This document shows, in pieces, positions 1-11,954 of a DNA stretch of 64,000 nt; the first letter of the stretch is position 1; every line of letters begins with the position of its first letter. Made by a program: the position numbers and the translations under genes. The notes under the pieces are model-generated. The model was not told where the DNA came from. It did not search any database and saw only the letters and a program-made list of their open reading frames with translations. This DNA comes from Caulobacter vibrioides (lineage in GTDB: Bacteria > Pseudomonadota > Alphaproteobacteria > Caulobacterales > Caulobacteraceae). The DNA lies in the NCBI RefSeq assembly GCF_002310375.3, contig NZ_CP023315.3, positions 248,001 to 312,000 of the forward strand, given 5' to 3'.

Positions 1-65
1 TGCTTTACAAGATCGCGGCCGCCCCGTCTTAGTCGCTACCGGACGAGAGCGGGCGGATAGGACAG

Positions 66-1034
66 ATGGGCGAGTTAATGGAGACCGTGAGGCGTTCGCG
101 CTTCCTGGCCGACCTGTCGCCCCTGGACCGTGACCTGCGGCGGAGCGCGCTGGTCATCCCGGTCGGGATCCTGACGGGCGCCGTGACGGGCCTGCTTGGC
201 GTGCTGGCCGCAATCTTGGTCTTCATGCTGATCGTCAGCGGACTGGACGGAGCCGCCGCGGCGACGGACCTGTTCCAGGCCTTCTCGGGGACTGAGCAAA
301 CGAACCTTTCGGGACGTCAGTCGCTCTTCATTCTCGCCGCATTGGCGGGCCTCAATCTTGGCGCGGCGACGGGCTTTGTCATGGCCGCCGGCGCGGTTCA
401 CAAGCGGCCGTTCCGGGACTACGTCAATGACGGACAGCCGCTGCGTTGGCGGTTGGTGCTGGGCGGGCTGGTGCTGTTCGGCGTCGTGATGGCGGTGGTC
501 ATCAGCGGCGTCTCCGTGGTCGCCGGCCAGGCCCTCGAGCCGGTGGTTTTGCAGGTCTCGCCCAATCTGGTCGGACGGTCGCTTTACGCGGTCCTCGCTA
601 TCGCCCTGCTGATCCTCGCCTCGGCCGCCGAGGAGCTGGTGTTTCGCGGCTGGCTGCTGAAGCAGAGCGCGGCCTATATCCGAAATCCGATCGCCTTGAT
701 GGTGCTGAACGGCGTTCTCTTCGCCGCCATCCACCTGGATCCCAATCTCGACGCCTTCCTGTTCCGCGCGGCCATGGGGGCGGGCCTGACCTGGATGGCG
801 CTGCGCCTGGGCGGCATCGAGCTGGGTGTCGGCGTCCACGCGGCCAACAATGTCGCCATCGTGTTGCTGCTGCGCCCGATCACCTTGCAGCCCGACGCCG
901 CGCGCGAGTTTCAGCCCGGACTGGTCGCCAGCGCGGTGGTGATGCTGGCCGGCTTCATCGGGATCGCAGAGCTCTGGATGCGCTGGCCCGCCCTGCGGCG
1001 CTGGACCGGTCTGTCCGCCCCAGCCACCGCCTGA
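66..1034 (+). CDS. CPBP family intramembrane metalloprotease
   Basis: This 322-residue polytopic membrane protein has hydrophobic segments along most of its length. Near residue 190 it carries AAEELVFRGWLL, the paired-glutamate plus FR motif of the CPBP (CAAX protease, bacteriocin-processing) family. The later histidine motifs follow, in FAAIHLDPN and GVHAANNVAIV. Family members are intramembrane glutamic-type proteases or related proteins; the substrate here is unknown. A second in-frame ATG lies 12 bases downstream and could be the true start. The gene ends exactly where the convergent pseudouridine synthase gene ends, with no bases between them. Confidence 0.85.
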   Translation: MGELMETVRRSRFLADLSPLDRDLRRSALVIPVGILTGAVTGLLGVLAAILVFMLIVSGLDGAAAATDLFQAFSGTEQTNLSGRQSLFILAALAGLNLGAATGFVMAAGAVHKRPFRDYVNDGQPLRWRLVLGGLVLFGVVMAVVISGVSVVAGQALEPVVLQVSPNLVGRSLYAVLAIALLILASAAEELVFRGWLLKQSAAYIRNPIALMVLNGVLFAAIHLDPNLDAFLFRAAMGAGLTWMALRLGGIELGVGVHAANNVAIVLLLRPITLQPDAAREFQPGLVASAVVMLAGFIGIAELWMRWPALRRWTGLSAPATA

Positions 1035-2273
1035 TCAGCGTTTGGGGCCGCGCGAAGGGCCCGGACGCGCCGAGGGCTTGCCGGGGCGCTCCGCCAGACG
1101 ACGCGCGGCTCCGTCGGCCGGCTTCGCGCCCGGACGGGGCGCGGCGGGCTTACCGCGCGCAGCGGGCTTGCCGATGTCGATGAATTTGCTCTCGATCGAC
1201 TTGGCTGGACGCTTGGTCTTGGCGGGGCCCTTGGCCGGACCCTTTCCGGCGCCCTTGGGCGGACCGTGCGGCGAGGTCTTTTTCTTCGGCTTGGCCCAAC
1301 CGGGCTTGTAGACCGGCTTCTCGGGCTTCTCCGGCGTGTCCAGGACCAGCGCCCGGTCGGCGCGCGGGGCGCCGCGACGTTGCAACTCGCCCCCGCCCTC
1401 GGTGCCCGGCGCCTTGGTGGGGTTGGCGATCCCCGCGAACTTGGGCCGGTCGCCGGTCGGCATGTTCTCGGGCGAGACAACGCCTTCGAGCAGCTCGCGG
1501 ATGACGCGGGGGCCGACCTCCTCGATCTGACCGGCCGCCAGGGTCCCCAGCGCGAACGGGCCATAGGACAGGCGGATCAGGCGATTGACCTTCAGGCCGA
1601 TCGATTCCAGCACCTTGCGGACTTCGCGGTTCTTGCCTTCCGACAGGCTGACCGTGATCCAGACGTTCTTGCCGCCGCCCGCCTTCTCGTGGGCCTTGTC
1701 GATCTTGGCGTCGATCGCGCCGTACGTGACGCCTTCGATGGTGACGCCGTCCTTCAGCTTGTCGAGCTTGGCCTGGGTCGTGTCGCCAAAAGCCCGGGCG
1801 CGGTAGCGGCGGACCCAGGCGTTGCTGGGCGTTTCAAGCGCGCGGGACAACTCGCCGTCATTGGTCAGCAGCAGCAGACCCTCGGAGTTCAAATCCAGGC
1901 GACCCACCGAGATCAGGCGAGGCAGATCCTTGGGCAGCGCGCCGAACACCGTCGGTCGCCCCTTGGGGTCGTTATGGGTGGTCATCAGGCCGGTGGGCTT
2001 GTGGTAGCGGAAGATCCGCGTCGGCTCCCGCTCGGCCACCAATTGGCCATCCACGGTGAGGAAATCGCCCGGCGCGACCTTGACCGCCGGCGTGGTCAGC
2101 ACCTTGCCGTTGATCGCCACGCGACCGGCCTCAATCAGGCGCTCGACCTCGCGCCGCGAGGCGACGCCGGCGCGCGCGAGGGCCTTGGCGACCCGCTCGC
2201 CAGGCCCGCCGTCGAGATCTCCGTCTTGACCGTCGAGGTGAGGCTCGTACAGGGGATCGTGGGATTTGGTCAT
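1035..2273 (-). CDS. rluB: 23S rRNA pseudouridine synthase, RluB/RsuA family, with long basic tail
   Basis: An N-terminal S4 RNA-binding domain (ERVAKALARAGVASRREVERLI) is followed by an RsuA/RluB-type catalytic domain. GRLDLNSEGLLLLTNDGEL contains the catalytic aspartate. RluB makes pseudouridine in the helix 89 region of 23S rRNA in E. coli; the exact target here is inferred from the family. I start at the ATG at 2273, which has AAGGAC upstream, rather than an upstream in-frame ATG at 2300. After the catalytic domain comes about 130 residues of Lys/Pro/Ala/Gly-rich low-complexity sequence, a basic and probably disordered tail common in alphaproteobacterial members. Confidence 0.88.
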   Translation of the reverse strand: MTKSHDPLYEPHLDGQDGDLDGGPGERVAKALARAGVASRREVERLIEAGRVAINGKVLTTPAVKVAPGDFLTVDGQLVAEREPTRIFRYHKPTGLMTTHNDPKGRPTVFGALPKDLPRLISVGRLDLNSEGLLLLTNDGELSRALETPSNAWVRRYRARAFGDTTQAKLDKLKDGVTIEGVTYGAIDAKIDKAHEKAGGGKNVWITVSLSEGKNREVRKVLESIGLKVNRLIRLSYGPFALGTLAAGQIEEVGPRVIRELLEGVVSPENMPTGDRPKFAGIANPTKAPGTEGGGELQRRGAPRADRALVLDTPEKPEKPVYKPGWAKPKKKTSPHGPPKGAGKGPAKGPAKTKRPAKSIESKFIDIGKPAARGKPAAPRPGAKPADGAARRLAERPGKPSARPGPSRGPKR

Positions 2274-2324
2274 GGCGCGTCCTTCTTGGGCTGGGCGCAT
2301 CTCTCGATGGGCTTTCGGTTTCTA

Positions 2325-2810
2325 ATGCGCACTGATGGCAGCGAGGATCAAGACCACCGCATGATGCGGCTCGCGCTCGACGCCGCGCGCGCTGCGGCCG
2401 AGGCGGGCGAGACGCCGGTTGGGGCCGTGATCCTTGATCCCCGCACGGGCGAGGTGATCGCGACCGCGGGCAACGGCCCGATCGCGGCCCATGATCCCAC
2501 CGCTCATGCCGAGATCGCCGCCATGCGGGCGGCGGCCGCCAAGCTTGGCAACTACCGGCTGACGGACCTGACGCTGGTGGTGACTCTGGAGCCCTGCGCG
2601 ATGTGCGCCGGGGCGATCAGCCATGCCCGGATCGGGCGGGTGGTGTTCGGGGCCGACGACCCGAAGGGCGGCGCGGTGGTGCATGGTCCGAAGTTCTTCG
2701 CTCAGCCCACGTGTCACTGGCGACCGGAGGTGACCGGCGGCGTCCTGGCCGAGGAAAGCGCGGATCTGTTGCGCGGCTTCTTTCGCGCGCGCCGCAAGGC
2801 CAAAACCTAG
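2325..2810 (+). CDS. tadA: tRNA-specific adenosine deaminase
   Basis: This 161-residue cytidine/deoxycytidylate deaminase-fold enzyme has the zinc site H61-A-E63 and the PCAMC motif (C91, C94). The motif set matches TadA, which converts A34 to inosine in the anticodon of tRNA-Arg(ACG). ATGs at 2361/2364 and 2307 are alternative starts; the one at 2325 gives a length close to E. coli TadA. The reading frame stays open far upstream through the antisense of the rluB gene, but that is a GC-rich shadow. Its last four bases overlap the 3' end of the convergent secreted-protein gene. Confidence 0.92.
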   Translation: MRTDGSEDQDHRMMRLALDAARAAAEAGETPVGAVILDPRTGEVIATAGNGPIAAHDPTAHAEIAAMRAAAAKLGNYRLTDLTLVVTLEPCAMCAGAISHARIGRVVFGADDPKGGAVVHGPKFFAQPTCHWRPEVTGGVLAEESADLLRGFFRARRKAKT

Positions 2811-3223
2811 TTAACCATCGCGGAGGTCAGCAGAACCTTCGAGCCCGGCTTGCCCAGCACCTGGTCGGCGGTCTTCTGCAACTCGCGACCCATATGATCG
2901 ATGTCCGGCGGCGCGCCGCCGCGCAGCCCGGCGGCGTAGACCATCAGGGTCTGGGCGAAGGCGGCGCGAAGGCGGGGCGTCGAGGCCTGGGCCCGCTCCA
3001 TCAGCTTGGCGTCCTTGATCTCCAGGCCCGTCTCGACAGTCATCACCCCTCGGCGACCGTCGCGGCGCAGGACGATCGCGTTGATCGGCGCCAGCGCGAA
3101 ATAGGTGACCTGCTCCTTTTTCTCCTCCTTGCCCTTGCCGGCGAAGGCCGGCGTGGGCGCGAGCAGGGGAGCCGTGCAAAGGACGGCCATCAGAGCGAAG
3201 GACAGGAGGCGATGTCGGCGCAT
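2807..3223 (-). CDS. Secreted FliL-like protein of unknown function
   Basis: The 138-residue product begins with a clear Sec signal peptide (hydrophobic residues about 6-22, cleavage near AFA-GKG). A short charged linker and a single domain of about 100 residues follow. The pattern of the domain resembles the periplasmic part of FliL: a strand pair around YFALAPINAIVLRRDG, a helix with ERAQASTPRLRAAFAQTL, and a final strand KVLLTSAMVN. It has no FliL-type transmembrane anchor other than the signal peptide. FliL similarity is my inference from pattern. The gene lies between tadA and the flagellin-glycosylation genes and is divergent from flmA. Confidence 0.6.
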   Translation of the reverse strand: MRRHRLLSFALMAVLCTAPLLAPTPAFAGKGKEEKKEQVTYFALAPINAIVLRRDGRRGVMTVETGLEIKDAKLMERAQASTPRLRAAFAQTLMVYAAGLRGGAPPDIDHMGRELQKTADQVLGKPGSKVLLTSAMVN

Positions 3224-3288
3224 ATCGCCTTCTAGCGCGACGTGGTTGACGTCCTCTTTACGTCTGCGGGCGCATCAAGGGGCGTTAA

Positions 3289-5546
<2,258 letters not shown>

Positions 5547-5671
5547 AGGCGCTCAGCCCGCCGCGCTGATCTGGGCGATCAACGGCGCGCCCCGCCGTAT
5601 TAAATTAAAGTTAGGCGCCTCCATCGCGCGCTCCGGGAGCCTCTAGAGACTAGTCGTCACTTGGGGGTCTC

Positions 5672-6826
5672 ATGCTTCGCGTCGCTTCTTCCGTCTCAAC
5701 ACCGGCCGGTCTGAACCGGGCGCCCGGTCGTTCCGTCCGTCGCCTGATCGCCGTGAGCCTCGGCGCCCTGGCGACCATCGCCGGCGCGGCCCACGCCCAG
5801 GATTATCGGCCCAGCTTCCATCCCGACACGCTGAAGGGACCGCCGCCCGGCGCTGCCAACGAGGTTCTGGTGCTGGGGACCATCCATCTTTCGGGACTGC
5901 CCAAGACCTTCGACCCGAAGACCCTGACGCCATTGCTCGACCGCCTGGCCGCCTGGAAACCGACGGGTGTCGCGACCGAAGACCTGTCGGGTCTGCAGTG
6001 CGACGCCTTGCGGCGCTATCCGTCGCGCTACGCCGAAACGGTCAAGATGTACTGCCCCGACCCCGCGCTCGCCGGCCGCGTGACGGGCCTTGACGTGCTC
6101 GCCGCCAATGCCGAGGCCGAACGCCTGCTGGCCGCGTGGCCGGCGGAGCCGACGGCGGCCCAGCGTCGCCACCTGGCGGCTGTGTTCCTCGCCGCCGGCG
6201 AGCGGGGCTCGGCCCTGGTGCAATGGCTTCGCCTGCCCGAGGCTGAGCGCCACACGGGCGATGGGCTGAACGACGAACTGGTCACGGCGCTGGAGGCGCT
6301 GAAGGTCCGCCGCGGCGAAACCAGCCTTATCTCCGCCGTCCTCGCCGCGCGCCTGGGGCACGAGCGGCTGTGGAGCGTCGATGACCATTCGGCCGACACC
6401 TCCGGTCCGAGTGACCCGGCCGAGGAGAAGGCCTTCAACGACGCCATCCAGAACGCCTGGGACAACCCCGTCAGTCGCGCCCGCCGGGATCAGTACAACC
6501 AGCTGCAGGAGGGGCTGTCCGAGCCGGACGGCGTGCTCAAGATCTACCGCGCCAACAACACGCCCGCAGCCCAGATGGCGGCTTACCGAGGCGACTTCGG
6601 CGCCACGTTCATGGAGCCGTCGCCTCAGAAATTCGGTCGGCGGTATCTGGGCTACTGGGAGACCCGAAACCTGCGCATGGTCGCCAACATCCGCGACGTG
6701 CTGGGCCGCTACCCCGGCATGCGGCTTTTGGCCATCGTGGGCGCGTCGCACAAGGGCTACTACGAGGCCTATCTGAACCAGATGCACGACGTCCGTCTGG
6801 TCGACGCTCGGACGGTGCTACGCTAA
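5672..6826 (+). CDS. Secreted DUF5694-like protein
   Basis: A 384-residue product with an N-terminal export signal (RRLIAVSLGALATIAGAAHAQ, residues about 24-44, preceded by an unusually long polar stretch). The mature part has VLVLGTIHLSG near its start, then GVATEDLSG, and near the C-terminus LLAIVGASHKGYYEAYL. This spacing of a TIHL strand, an acidic E-D-LSG element and a late GASHKGY histidine resembles DUF5694 and, more distantly, the TraB/TIKI/EreA-like hydrolase superfamily. No activity is established. It stands alone after flmB, with an AT-rich stretch around 5601-5615 that could hold its promoter. Confidence 0.65.
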   Translation: MLRVASSVSTPAGLNRAPGRSVRRLIAVSLGALATIAGAAHAQDYRPSFHPDTLKGPPPGAANEVLVLGTIHLSGLPKTFDPKTLTPLLDRLAAWKPTGVATEDLSGLQCDALRRYPSRYAETVKMYCPDPALAGRVTGLDVLAANAEAERLLAAWPAEPTAAQRRHLAAVFLAAGERGSALVQWLRLPEAERHTGDGLNDELVTALEALKVRRGETSLISAVLAARLGHERLWSVDDHSADTSGPSDPAEEKAFNDAIQNAWDNPVSRARRDQYNQLQEGLSEPDGVLKIYRANNTPAAQMAAYRGDFGATFMEPSPQKFGRRYLGYWETRNLRMVANIRDVLGRYPGMRLLAIVGASHKGYYEAYLNQMHDVRLVDARTVLR

Positions 6827-6834
6827 GCGCCGGG

Positions 6835-8532
6835 TCAGGCGGCTTGCGTCAGCAGGCTCTTGATCAGGTCCATCGTCTGGGGCGAGCTCGCCAGCTGTTC
6901 GCGGGAGCTGGGATCCTTGGCCAGCTTGAGGGCCTCGAGCCGCGCCTTGTCGGCCACGGGGCCGGTAGGGCCGGCCTCGCCCATGGCCAGCTTGGCCAGG
7001 AGCTGCAGGCGATGGGGCAGGGGCGCCGGCGCGCGCACCAGCATGGTCAAAAGACGGGTGTCGGCTTCGACGAGCGCGCCGATCTCGCCCAACTTGGCGC
7101 ACAGCGGCTCGTAGTCCTCGCGCACCAGACCCGATCGGGACAGCGCCCGTTGAAGCGTGGCCAGATGACTGAGCTTGGCCACCGGCGAGTCCGGTCCCTG
7201 GCGCATCTCCTTCTCGAAGCGCATGGCGCTGATATTGGCGTTGAGCCACCGCGAGGCGTTGCGCTTGTTGACCGCGCCCATGACGTTCTCCGCCAAGCGG
7301 ATCAACATCTTGACCTCTTCGTGCGCCGAGCGGTCGCGGCCGAGCAGGGAGTCGATGAAGTCGCCGTTGAGCAGGGTCTTCGAGCGCGTCGTGAAGGCGA
7401 CCTGGATGTCTTCGCCCTGCAGGATGCGGCCGGCGGCGGCGGTCAGCCCCATGGCCAGCGCGCGCAGGAACTCGATCTCAGCCTCGGCGTCATTGGGCTT
7501 CAGGCGGCGGACGCCGTTCAGCTCGGTCAGCACGCGCTGGGCGATGGCCTTGCGCACGCTGGGGAAGTTGTCGCCGGCCAGCCACTCGCCGAGCCTGCGA
7601 GCGGTGCCTGACAGCTCGGGCATACAGGCGCGCACGCTGGACTCAATGCGGATAAGGGCCTCTACGGCCGCGCCGCCGGTCAAGCGGGTCATGGCGGCCA
7701 GGGTGGCGCCCAGGTCGTCCTTGGTGTCCAGGAGGTCGGCCATGCCGGCGCGCGAGCCGATGATCTCGGCCAGCGGCGTCTCGATCGCTTGCAGCGCGGC
7801 GACGCGCGCGCGGGGCTCGGCGGGGGCGGCGTCGGCCAGGTCGAGCAGGCGCGCGATCTTGTCCGACCAGTTGGTGGCCGGCGCGATCGACGCGGCGACG
7901 CCGGCGCCGAGCAGGAAGGCGCGGTCGGGGTCGGCGACCAGGCGCTCAGCGGCCTTGGCGAAGCCTTCCTTGTCGAGGTCGGGAAGTGCGCCCTTCTTGA
8001 ACGCCTTCATCAGGTTGGCGATGGTGCGCTCGACCAGCCCGTGGAAGTGGCGCATGACCTCGTGGACGGATTGCCCACGCGCCTCGGCCTCGGGGATAGC
8101 GATCTTCTGCAGCGCATGCTGCAGGTCCGTGCCGGACGCTTCCAGCTTCTCGACCAGATCGGGTCGGTGCAGCAGTTCGAAGGGCGTCGCCTTGTGGCGC
8201 GACAGCCAGCCCTCGAGCAGGCGACCGATCCGGTCGCGGGCGTGGGCGGTATAGAGATCGGCCGGCTGGACGCAGAGCGGATCGCGGTCTTCGACTTCCT
8301 TCTTAGGCTTACCGCCGTCGACGAGGCCCTTGGTGAAGATCGAGATCGACTTGTACTCGCCGGTGGACGGGTCGAGCGTCTCCTTGGTCACCCGCGAGGC
8401 GACCGCGCGGTTCTGGGCCAGGACGTCTTCGGCCACCTGCAAGGCGTGCGCGCGGTTTTCAGTGGCGATTTCCAGCGTCCACTGCGCGCCGACCTTGCGT
8501 CGGACAAAAAGCTCGTAATGAACTTGGCCCAT
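6835..8532 (-). CDS. Conserved hypothetical protein, 565 residues
   Basis: I do not recognise a named family. There is no signal peptide or membrane segment. The first 75 residues (MGQVHYELFVRRK...SISIFTKGLVDGG) look like a small alpha/beta domain. The remainder is predicted to be almost wholly alpha-helical with regular leucine/alanine spacing, like a scaffold or repeat protein. It is divergent from chvI across about 215 bases, so the two genes share an upstream region. That arrangement raises the possibility of control by ChvI, but I see no diagnostic operator. Confidence 0.75.
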   Translation of the reverse strand: MGQVHYELFVRRKVGAQWTLEIATENRAHALQVAEDVLAQNRAVASRVTKETLDPSTGEYKSISIFTKGLVDGGKPKKEVEDRDPLCVQPADLYTAHARDRIGRLLEGWLSRHKATPFELLHRPDLVEKLEASGTDLQHALQKIAIPEAEARGQSVHEVMRHFHGLVERTIANLMKAFKKGALPDLDKEGFAKAAERLVADPDRAFLLGAGVAASIAPATNWSDKIARLLDLADAAPAEPRARVAALQAIETPLAEIIGSRAGMADLLDTKDDLGATLAAMTRLTGGAAVEALIRIESSVRACMPELSGTARRLGEWLAGDNFPSVRKAIAQRVLTELNGVRRLKPNDAEAEIEFLRALAMGLTAAAGRILQGEDIQVAFTTRSKTLLNGDFIDSLLGRDRSAHEEVKMLIRLAENVMGAVNKRNASRWLNANISAMRFEKEMRQGPDSPVAKLSHLATLQRALSRSGLVREDYEPLCAKLGEIGALVEADTRLLTMLVRAPAPLPHRLQLLAKLAMGEAGPTGPVADKARLEALKLAKDPSSREQLASSPQTMDLIKSLLTQAA

Positions 8533-8748
8533 GCCCTACCCGCTCCAAGAGCGATAACTATGGCGTATGAGACCTTAAGGCGAAGTTGAGGATACTTTGC
8601 GGTGACCTGGGCGCCGCAATCGCGCCTTTCTCGGGCCGCAAAGCGCCGACAGAACCAGGGAAAGCTTCGCCGCGCCGTGCGTTGAAGCTGTGACGCCCGA
8701 CCGATAGGATCGGGCGAACACGGAAGGTGAAGGACACGTATCGACCCG

Positions 8749-9456
8749 ATGGCCGCGATCACGCTCATTGACGACGACGAGAACATCGTTGCTTCGGTCT
8801 CGCTGGCCCTGGAGAGCCATGGCCATACCGTGAAGGCCTATTACGACGGGGCCTCCGGTTTGGAAGCGGTGGAGGCCACTCCGCCGGACCTGGTGATCCT
8901 GGACGTGAAGATGCCGCGCATGGACGGCATGGAAGTGCTGCGCCGCCTGCGCCAGACGTCTGAGATCCCGGTGATCATGCTGACGTCCAAGGACGATGAG
9001 ATCGACGAGATTCTCGGCTTCAACCTCGGCGCCGACGACTACATGCACAAGCCTTTCAGCCAGCGGCTGCTGCTGGAGCGGGTGAAGGCTGTTCTGCGTC
9101 GCGCGCGTCCCGAGGAGGACGACGCCCCCTCCGCCGCGGGCGCCGCCGGCTCCAAGATGATGAAGCGCGGCAAGCTCACCCTCGACCCCGCGCGTCACGA
9201 CAGCCTGTGGGACGGCCGGCCCGTGCGCTTGACCGTGACCGAGTTTCTGCTGCTGCAGGCTCTGGCCCAGCGCCCGGGCTTTGTGAAGAGCCGCGACAAC
9301 CTGATGGACGCGGCTTACGACGATCAGGTCTATGTCGACGACCGTACGATCGACAGCCACATCAAGCGGATGCGCAAGAAGTTCCGCCAGGTCGACCCGG
9401 AATTCGACTCCATCGAGACTCTGTACGGCGTTGGCTATCGTTACCGCGAAGCCTGA
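8749..9456 (+). CDS. chvI: Response regulator ChvI (OmpR family)
   Basis: A 235-residue OmpR/PhoB-type regulator. The receiver domain (residues 1-120) has the acidic pocket D8-D9-D10 and phospho-acceptor D52 in [13 protein letters not shown]. The winged-helix DNA-binding domain covers the C-terminal 95 residues and ends in [12 protein letters not shown]. With ChvG it forms the conserved alphaproteobacterial envelope/acid-stress system; in Caulobacter the pair responds to cell-wall and acid stress. The start has GGAAGGTGAAGGAC upstream. The next gene overlaps its 3' end. Confidence 0.95.
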   Translation: MAAITLIDDDENIVASVSLALESHGHTVKAYYDGASGLEAVEATPPDLVILDVKMPRMDGMEVLRRLRQTSEIPVIMLTSKDDEIDEILGFNLGADDYMHKPFSQRLLLERVKAVLRRARPEEDDAPSAAGAAGSKMMKRGKLTLDPARHDSLWDGRPVRLTVTEFLLLQALAQRPGFVKSRDNLMDAAYDDQVYVDDRTIDSHIKRMRKKFRQVDPEFDSIETLYGVGYRYREA

Positions 9457-11035
9457 TAAGGTCGCGCCTGAGCTCAGGCGTCGCTTCGCCTGGCCGCGCG
9501 GCTCGCGGCTGGGACGCCTGATCGTTGTCCTCAACGTCGTGGCCCTGGCGATCGTCATCGTCGGGGCCCTGATCCTTAACGAGCTGCGCAACGGGCTCGT
9601 GAACGCGCGGATCGACAGCCTGTCCACCCAGGGCGAGCTGATCGCCAACGTCATCGACCAATCCGCGACGGTCGGTGAGCCGGAGCCGGCGCTGGATCCC
9701 TACGCGGCCAGCCAGATCTTCCAGCTGCTGTTTATCCCCCGCTCACAGCGCGCCCGCCTGTTCGACGCAAAAGGTCAGGCGCTGGCGGATTCGTTCGTTG
9801 TCGCCGATCGCGTCGACTGGAAGGTCCTGCCGCCCGCTCGCAAGCCGGACCAGAAGGACGCGGACGCCCGGACGACGCCCGAGCGCGACGCGAAGGCCAA
9901 GCGCGCCCAGGCGGCCTTGGCCGACGAAATCGCCCAGGCCATGCGCGGCCGCACGGTCGCAGGGACCCGGATCGCCGAGAACGGCGAGCGGGTCGTTTCG
10001 GTGTCCATCCCGATCCAGCACGTGAAGGCGGTGCTGGGCGTCCTGACGCTGGAAGCCAGCGACGTCGACGAGATCATCGCCGCCCAGCGCAAGGCTCTGC
10101 TGCCGTTCATCGCGGTCGCCATGCTGGCCATTCTGACGTCCAGCGTCCTGCTGCATCGGCTGATCGCGGTGCCGGTGCTGCGGCTGGCGCGCGCGGCGGA
10201 CCACGTGCGCCTGCAGGGCGCGCGGGCCATTTCCCTCCCGGATGTTTCCGAGCGGAAGGATGAGCTGGGCGACCTGTCACGATCGCTGGAGGACATGACG
10301 CACGCGCTGTCCGAGCGGATGGACGCTATCGAGCGCTTCGCCGCCGATGTGGCGCATGAGATCAAGAACCCGCTGACCTCGATCCGTTCGGCGATCGAGA
10401 CGCTGGATCTCGTCACCGAACCCGCCGCTCGCGCGCGGCTGCTGGCGATCCTGCAGAACGACGTCAATCGCCTGGATCGCCTGGTCACCGACATCTCCAA
10501 CGCCTCGCGTCTCGACGCCGAGCTGTCGCGCGAACATCCCAAGGCCGTCGATCTGGGGCGGCTGTTGGCCGAGGTGGTCAGTCTCTACGAGAACCAGCTG
10601 CGCCCGGGCGAAGCGCCGGGCAGCGTGCGTGTGTCACTCCGCCTGACCGATCCGTCGTCGCCGGCGATCATCCTGGGACGCGAGACGCCTATCGGACAGG
10701 TGTTCCGCAACCTGATCGACAATGCGCGCTCGTTCAGTCCGGCCGACGGCGAGGTGCGCGTGACCTTGTCGCGGACGCGCGGCGCCCTGATCGCGGCCGT
10801 CGAGGACGATGGGCCCGGCATGCCGCCCGAGAACCTGGAGACCATCTTCGAGCGCTTCTATACGTCTCGGCCCAAGGGGCGGGCGTTCGGCGGCAATTCG
10901 GGCCTGGGCCTGTCGATCGCTCGGCAGATCGTCGAGACCCATGGCGGCAAGATTCATGCGGAGAACCGCAAGGACGCGAGCGGTCTCGTCGTCGGGGCGC
11001 GGTTCGTCGTCGAATTGCCGGACGCCCGCGAATGA
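9431..11035 (+). CDS. chvG: Sensor histidine kinase ChvG
   Basis: A membrane kinase of about 534 residues. Order of parts: a transmembrane segment ([20 protein letters not shown]), a periplasmic domain of about 170 residues, a second transmembrane segment ([21 protein letters not shown]), HAMP, HisKA with [18 protein letters not shown], and an HATPase domain with N (LIDNARSF), G1 (EDDGPGMP) and G2 ([10 protein letters not shown]) boxes. No ATG fits near the chvI stop. I propose the TTG at 9431, which overlaps the end of chvI by 26 bases; the start is the weakest part of this call. The stop overlaps hprK in ATGA. Confidence 0.92.
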   Translation: MAIVTAKPDKVAPELRRRFAWPRGSRLGRLIVVLNVVALAIVIVGALILNELRNGLVNARIDSLSTQGELIANVIDQSATVGEPEPALDPYAASQIFQLLFIPRSQRARLFDAKGQALADSFVVADRVDWKVLPPARKPDQKDADARTTPERDAKAKRAQAALADEIAQAMRGRTVAGTRIAENGERVVSVSIPIQHVKAVLGVLTLEASDVDEIIAAQRKALLPFIAVAMLAILTSSVLLHRLIAVPVLRLARAADHVRLQGARAISLPDVSERKDELGDLSRSLEDMTHALSERMDAIERFAADVAHEIKNPLTSIRSAIETLDLVTEPAARARLLAILQNDVNRLDRLVTDISNASRLDAELSREHPKAVDLGRLLAEVVSLYENQLRPGEAPGSVRVSLRLTDPSSPAIILGRETPIGQVFRNLIDNARSFSPADGEVRVTLSRTRGALIAAVEDDGPGMPPENLETIFERFYTSRPKGRAFGGNSGLGLSIARQIVETHGGKIHAENRKDASGLVVGARFVVELPDARE

Positions 11036-11466
11036 TCCGCCACGGGGGGCTGATCGCCCTGCGCCAGGGCGGGGTCTGGCGCGGCGCCTTGATCGAGGGC
11101 CCCTCCGGGGTGGGCAAGAGTGATCTGGCCTTGCGCGCCCTCGACCAGGGCTTCCGACTGGTTGCTGACGATCGCGTCGTGACCTTCGCTGCGGGCGGTC
11201 GTCTATACGGACGCGCGCCCGACGCCCTGGCGGGCCTGATCGAGGTGCGCGGGCTGGGCGTCGTCGACACCGCCGCTGTGGCCTTCGCGGAGATCGCGCT
11301 GGTCGTCCGCTGCGTGGACGCTCCGGAACGTGTCGAAAGGCTGCCCGAGCCACGAGTCGAGGCGATGATGGGCGTGGATGTTCCCGTTTTCGACCTGTGG
11401 CCGCGAGAACCCGCCGCGCCGGCGAAAATCAGACGCATGATGCAGTCTCTTGGAGTCCAATCCTAA
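11032..11466 (+). CDS. hprK: HPr kinase/phosphorylase, short alphaproteobacterial form
   Basis: A 144-residue protein with a Walker A loop GPSGVGKS near residue 28 and the downstream LVADDRV element typical of HPr kinase catalytic domains. It lacks the N-terminal domain of about 130 residues present in Firmicutes HprK, as usual for alphaproteobacteria. It phosphorylates or dephosphorylates a serine of HPr, whose gene lies two genes downstream. ATGA overlap with chvG makes it co-translated with the two-component system. Confidence 0.9.
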   Translation: MIRHGGLIALRQGGVWRGALIEGPSGVGKSDLALRALDQGFRLVADDRVVTFAAGGRLYGRAPDALAGLIEVRGLGVVDTAAVAFAEIALVVRCVDAPERVERLPEPRVEAMMGVDVPVFDLWPREPAAPAKIRRMMQSLGVQS

Positions 11467-11541
11467 CGGGCGTATCAAGACCGCCCGCGCGACGCTCTCC
11501 CGGTCGTGGCGGGAATGGGGACCCCGTTTGAGATACAAGGC

Positions 11542-11949
11542 ATGATCGGGCTCGTGATTGTGACGCACGGGCGTCTGGCGGAAGAATTCGTTTCCGCCAT
11601 GGAGCATGTCGTGGGGCCGCAGGCCGCCGTGAAGGCGATCTGTATCGGCCCCGAGGACGACATGGAACGTCGCCGCGCAGATATCTTGAAGGCGTGCGCC
11701 GCGGTGGACGAAGGCGGCGACGGCGTCATCCTGCTGACGGACATGTTCGGCGGGACGCCCAGCAATCTGGCCATCTCGGTGATGGAGCAGACCAAGGCCG
11801 AGGTCATCGCCGGCCTGAACCTGCCGATGCTCATCAAGCTGGCCAGCGTGCGCCAGCGCGAGACGCTGCAGGCCTGCGTCGCCTACGCCCAAGAGGCTGG
11901 ACGCAAGTACATCTCCGTGGCCTCCTACGTGCTCGCCGGAGAAAAGTGA
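11542..11949 (+). CDS. PTS EIIA component, mannose type (EIIA-Man)
   Basis: A 135-residue EIIA-Man domain: MIGLVIVTHGRLAEEFV places the phosphorylatable histidine at residue 9, and LLTDMFGGTPSNLA is the second family signature. No sugar permease (EIIB, EIIC or EIID) gene is nearby, so it is likely a regulatory phosphotransfer protein and not part of sugar import. Start at 11542 is preferred over an upstream in-frame ATG because homologues begin MIGLVIVTHG. It lies between hprK and the HPr gene. Confidence 0.9.
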   Translation: MIGLVIVTHGRLAEEFVSAMEHVVGPQAAVKAICIGPEDDMERRRADILKACAAVDEGGDGVILLTDMFGGTPSNLAISVMEQTKAEVIAGLNLPMLIKLASVRQRETLQACVAYAQEAGRKYISVASYVLAGEK

Positions 11950-11954
11950 CGCGC

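Noticed and set aside
1266..2324. 350-residue in-frame extension upstream of tadA
   Set aside because: It runs antisense through the RluB-type gene, lacks homology-like features and would give TadA an unknown N-terminus three times its own length.
9332..9430. Longer ChvG starting inside chvI at an ATG at 9332
   Set aside because: The extra residues (Ser/Thr/Arg-rich) come from the chvI coding frame read out of phase and precede the first membrane helix without any similarity to kinases.
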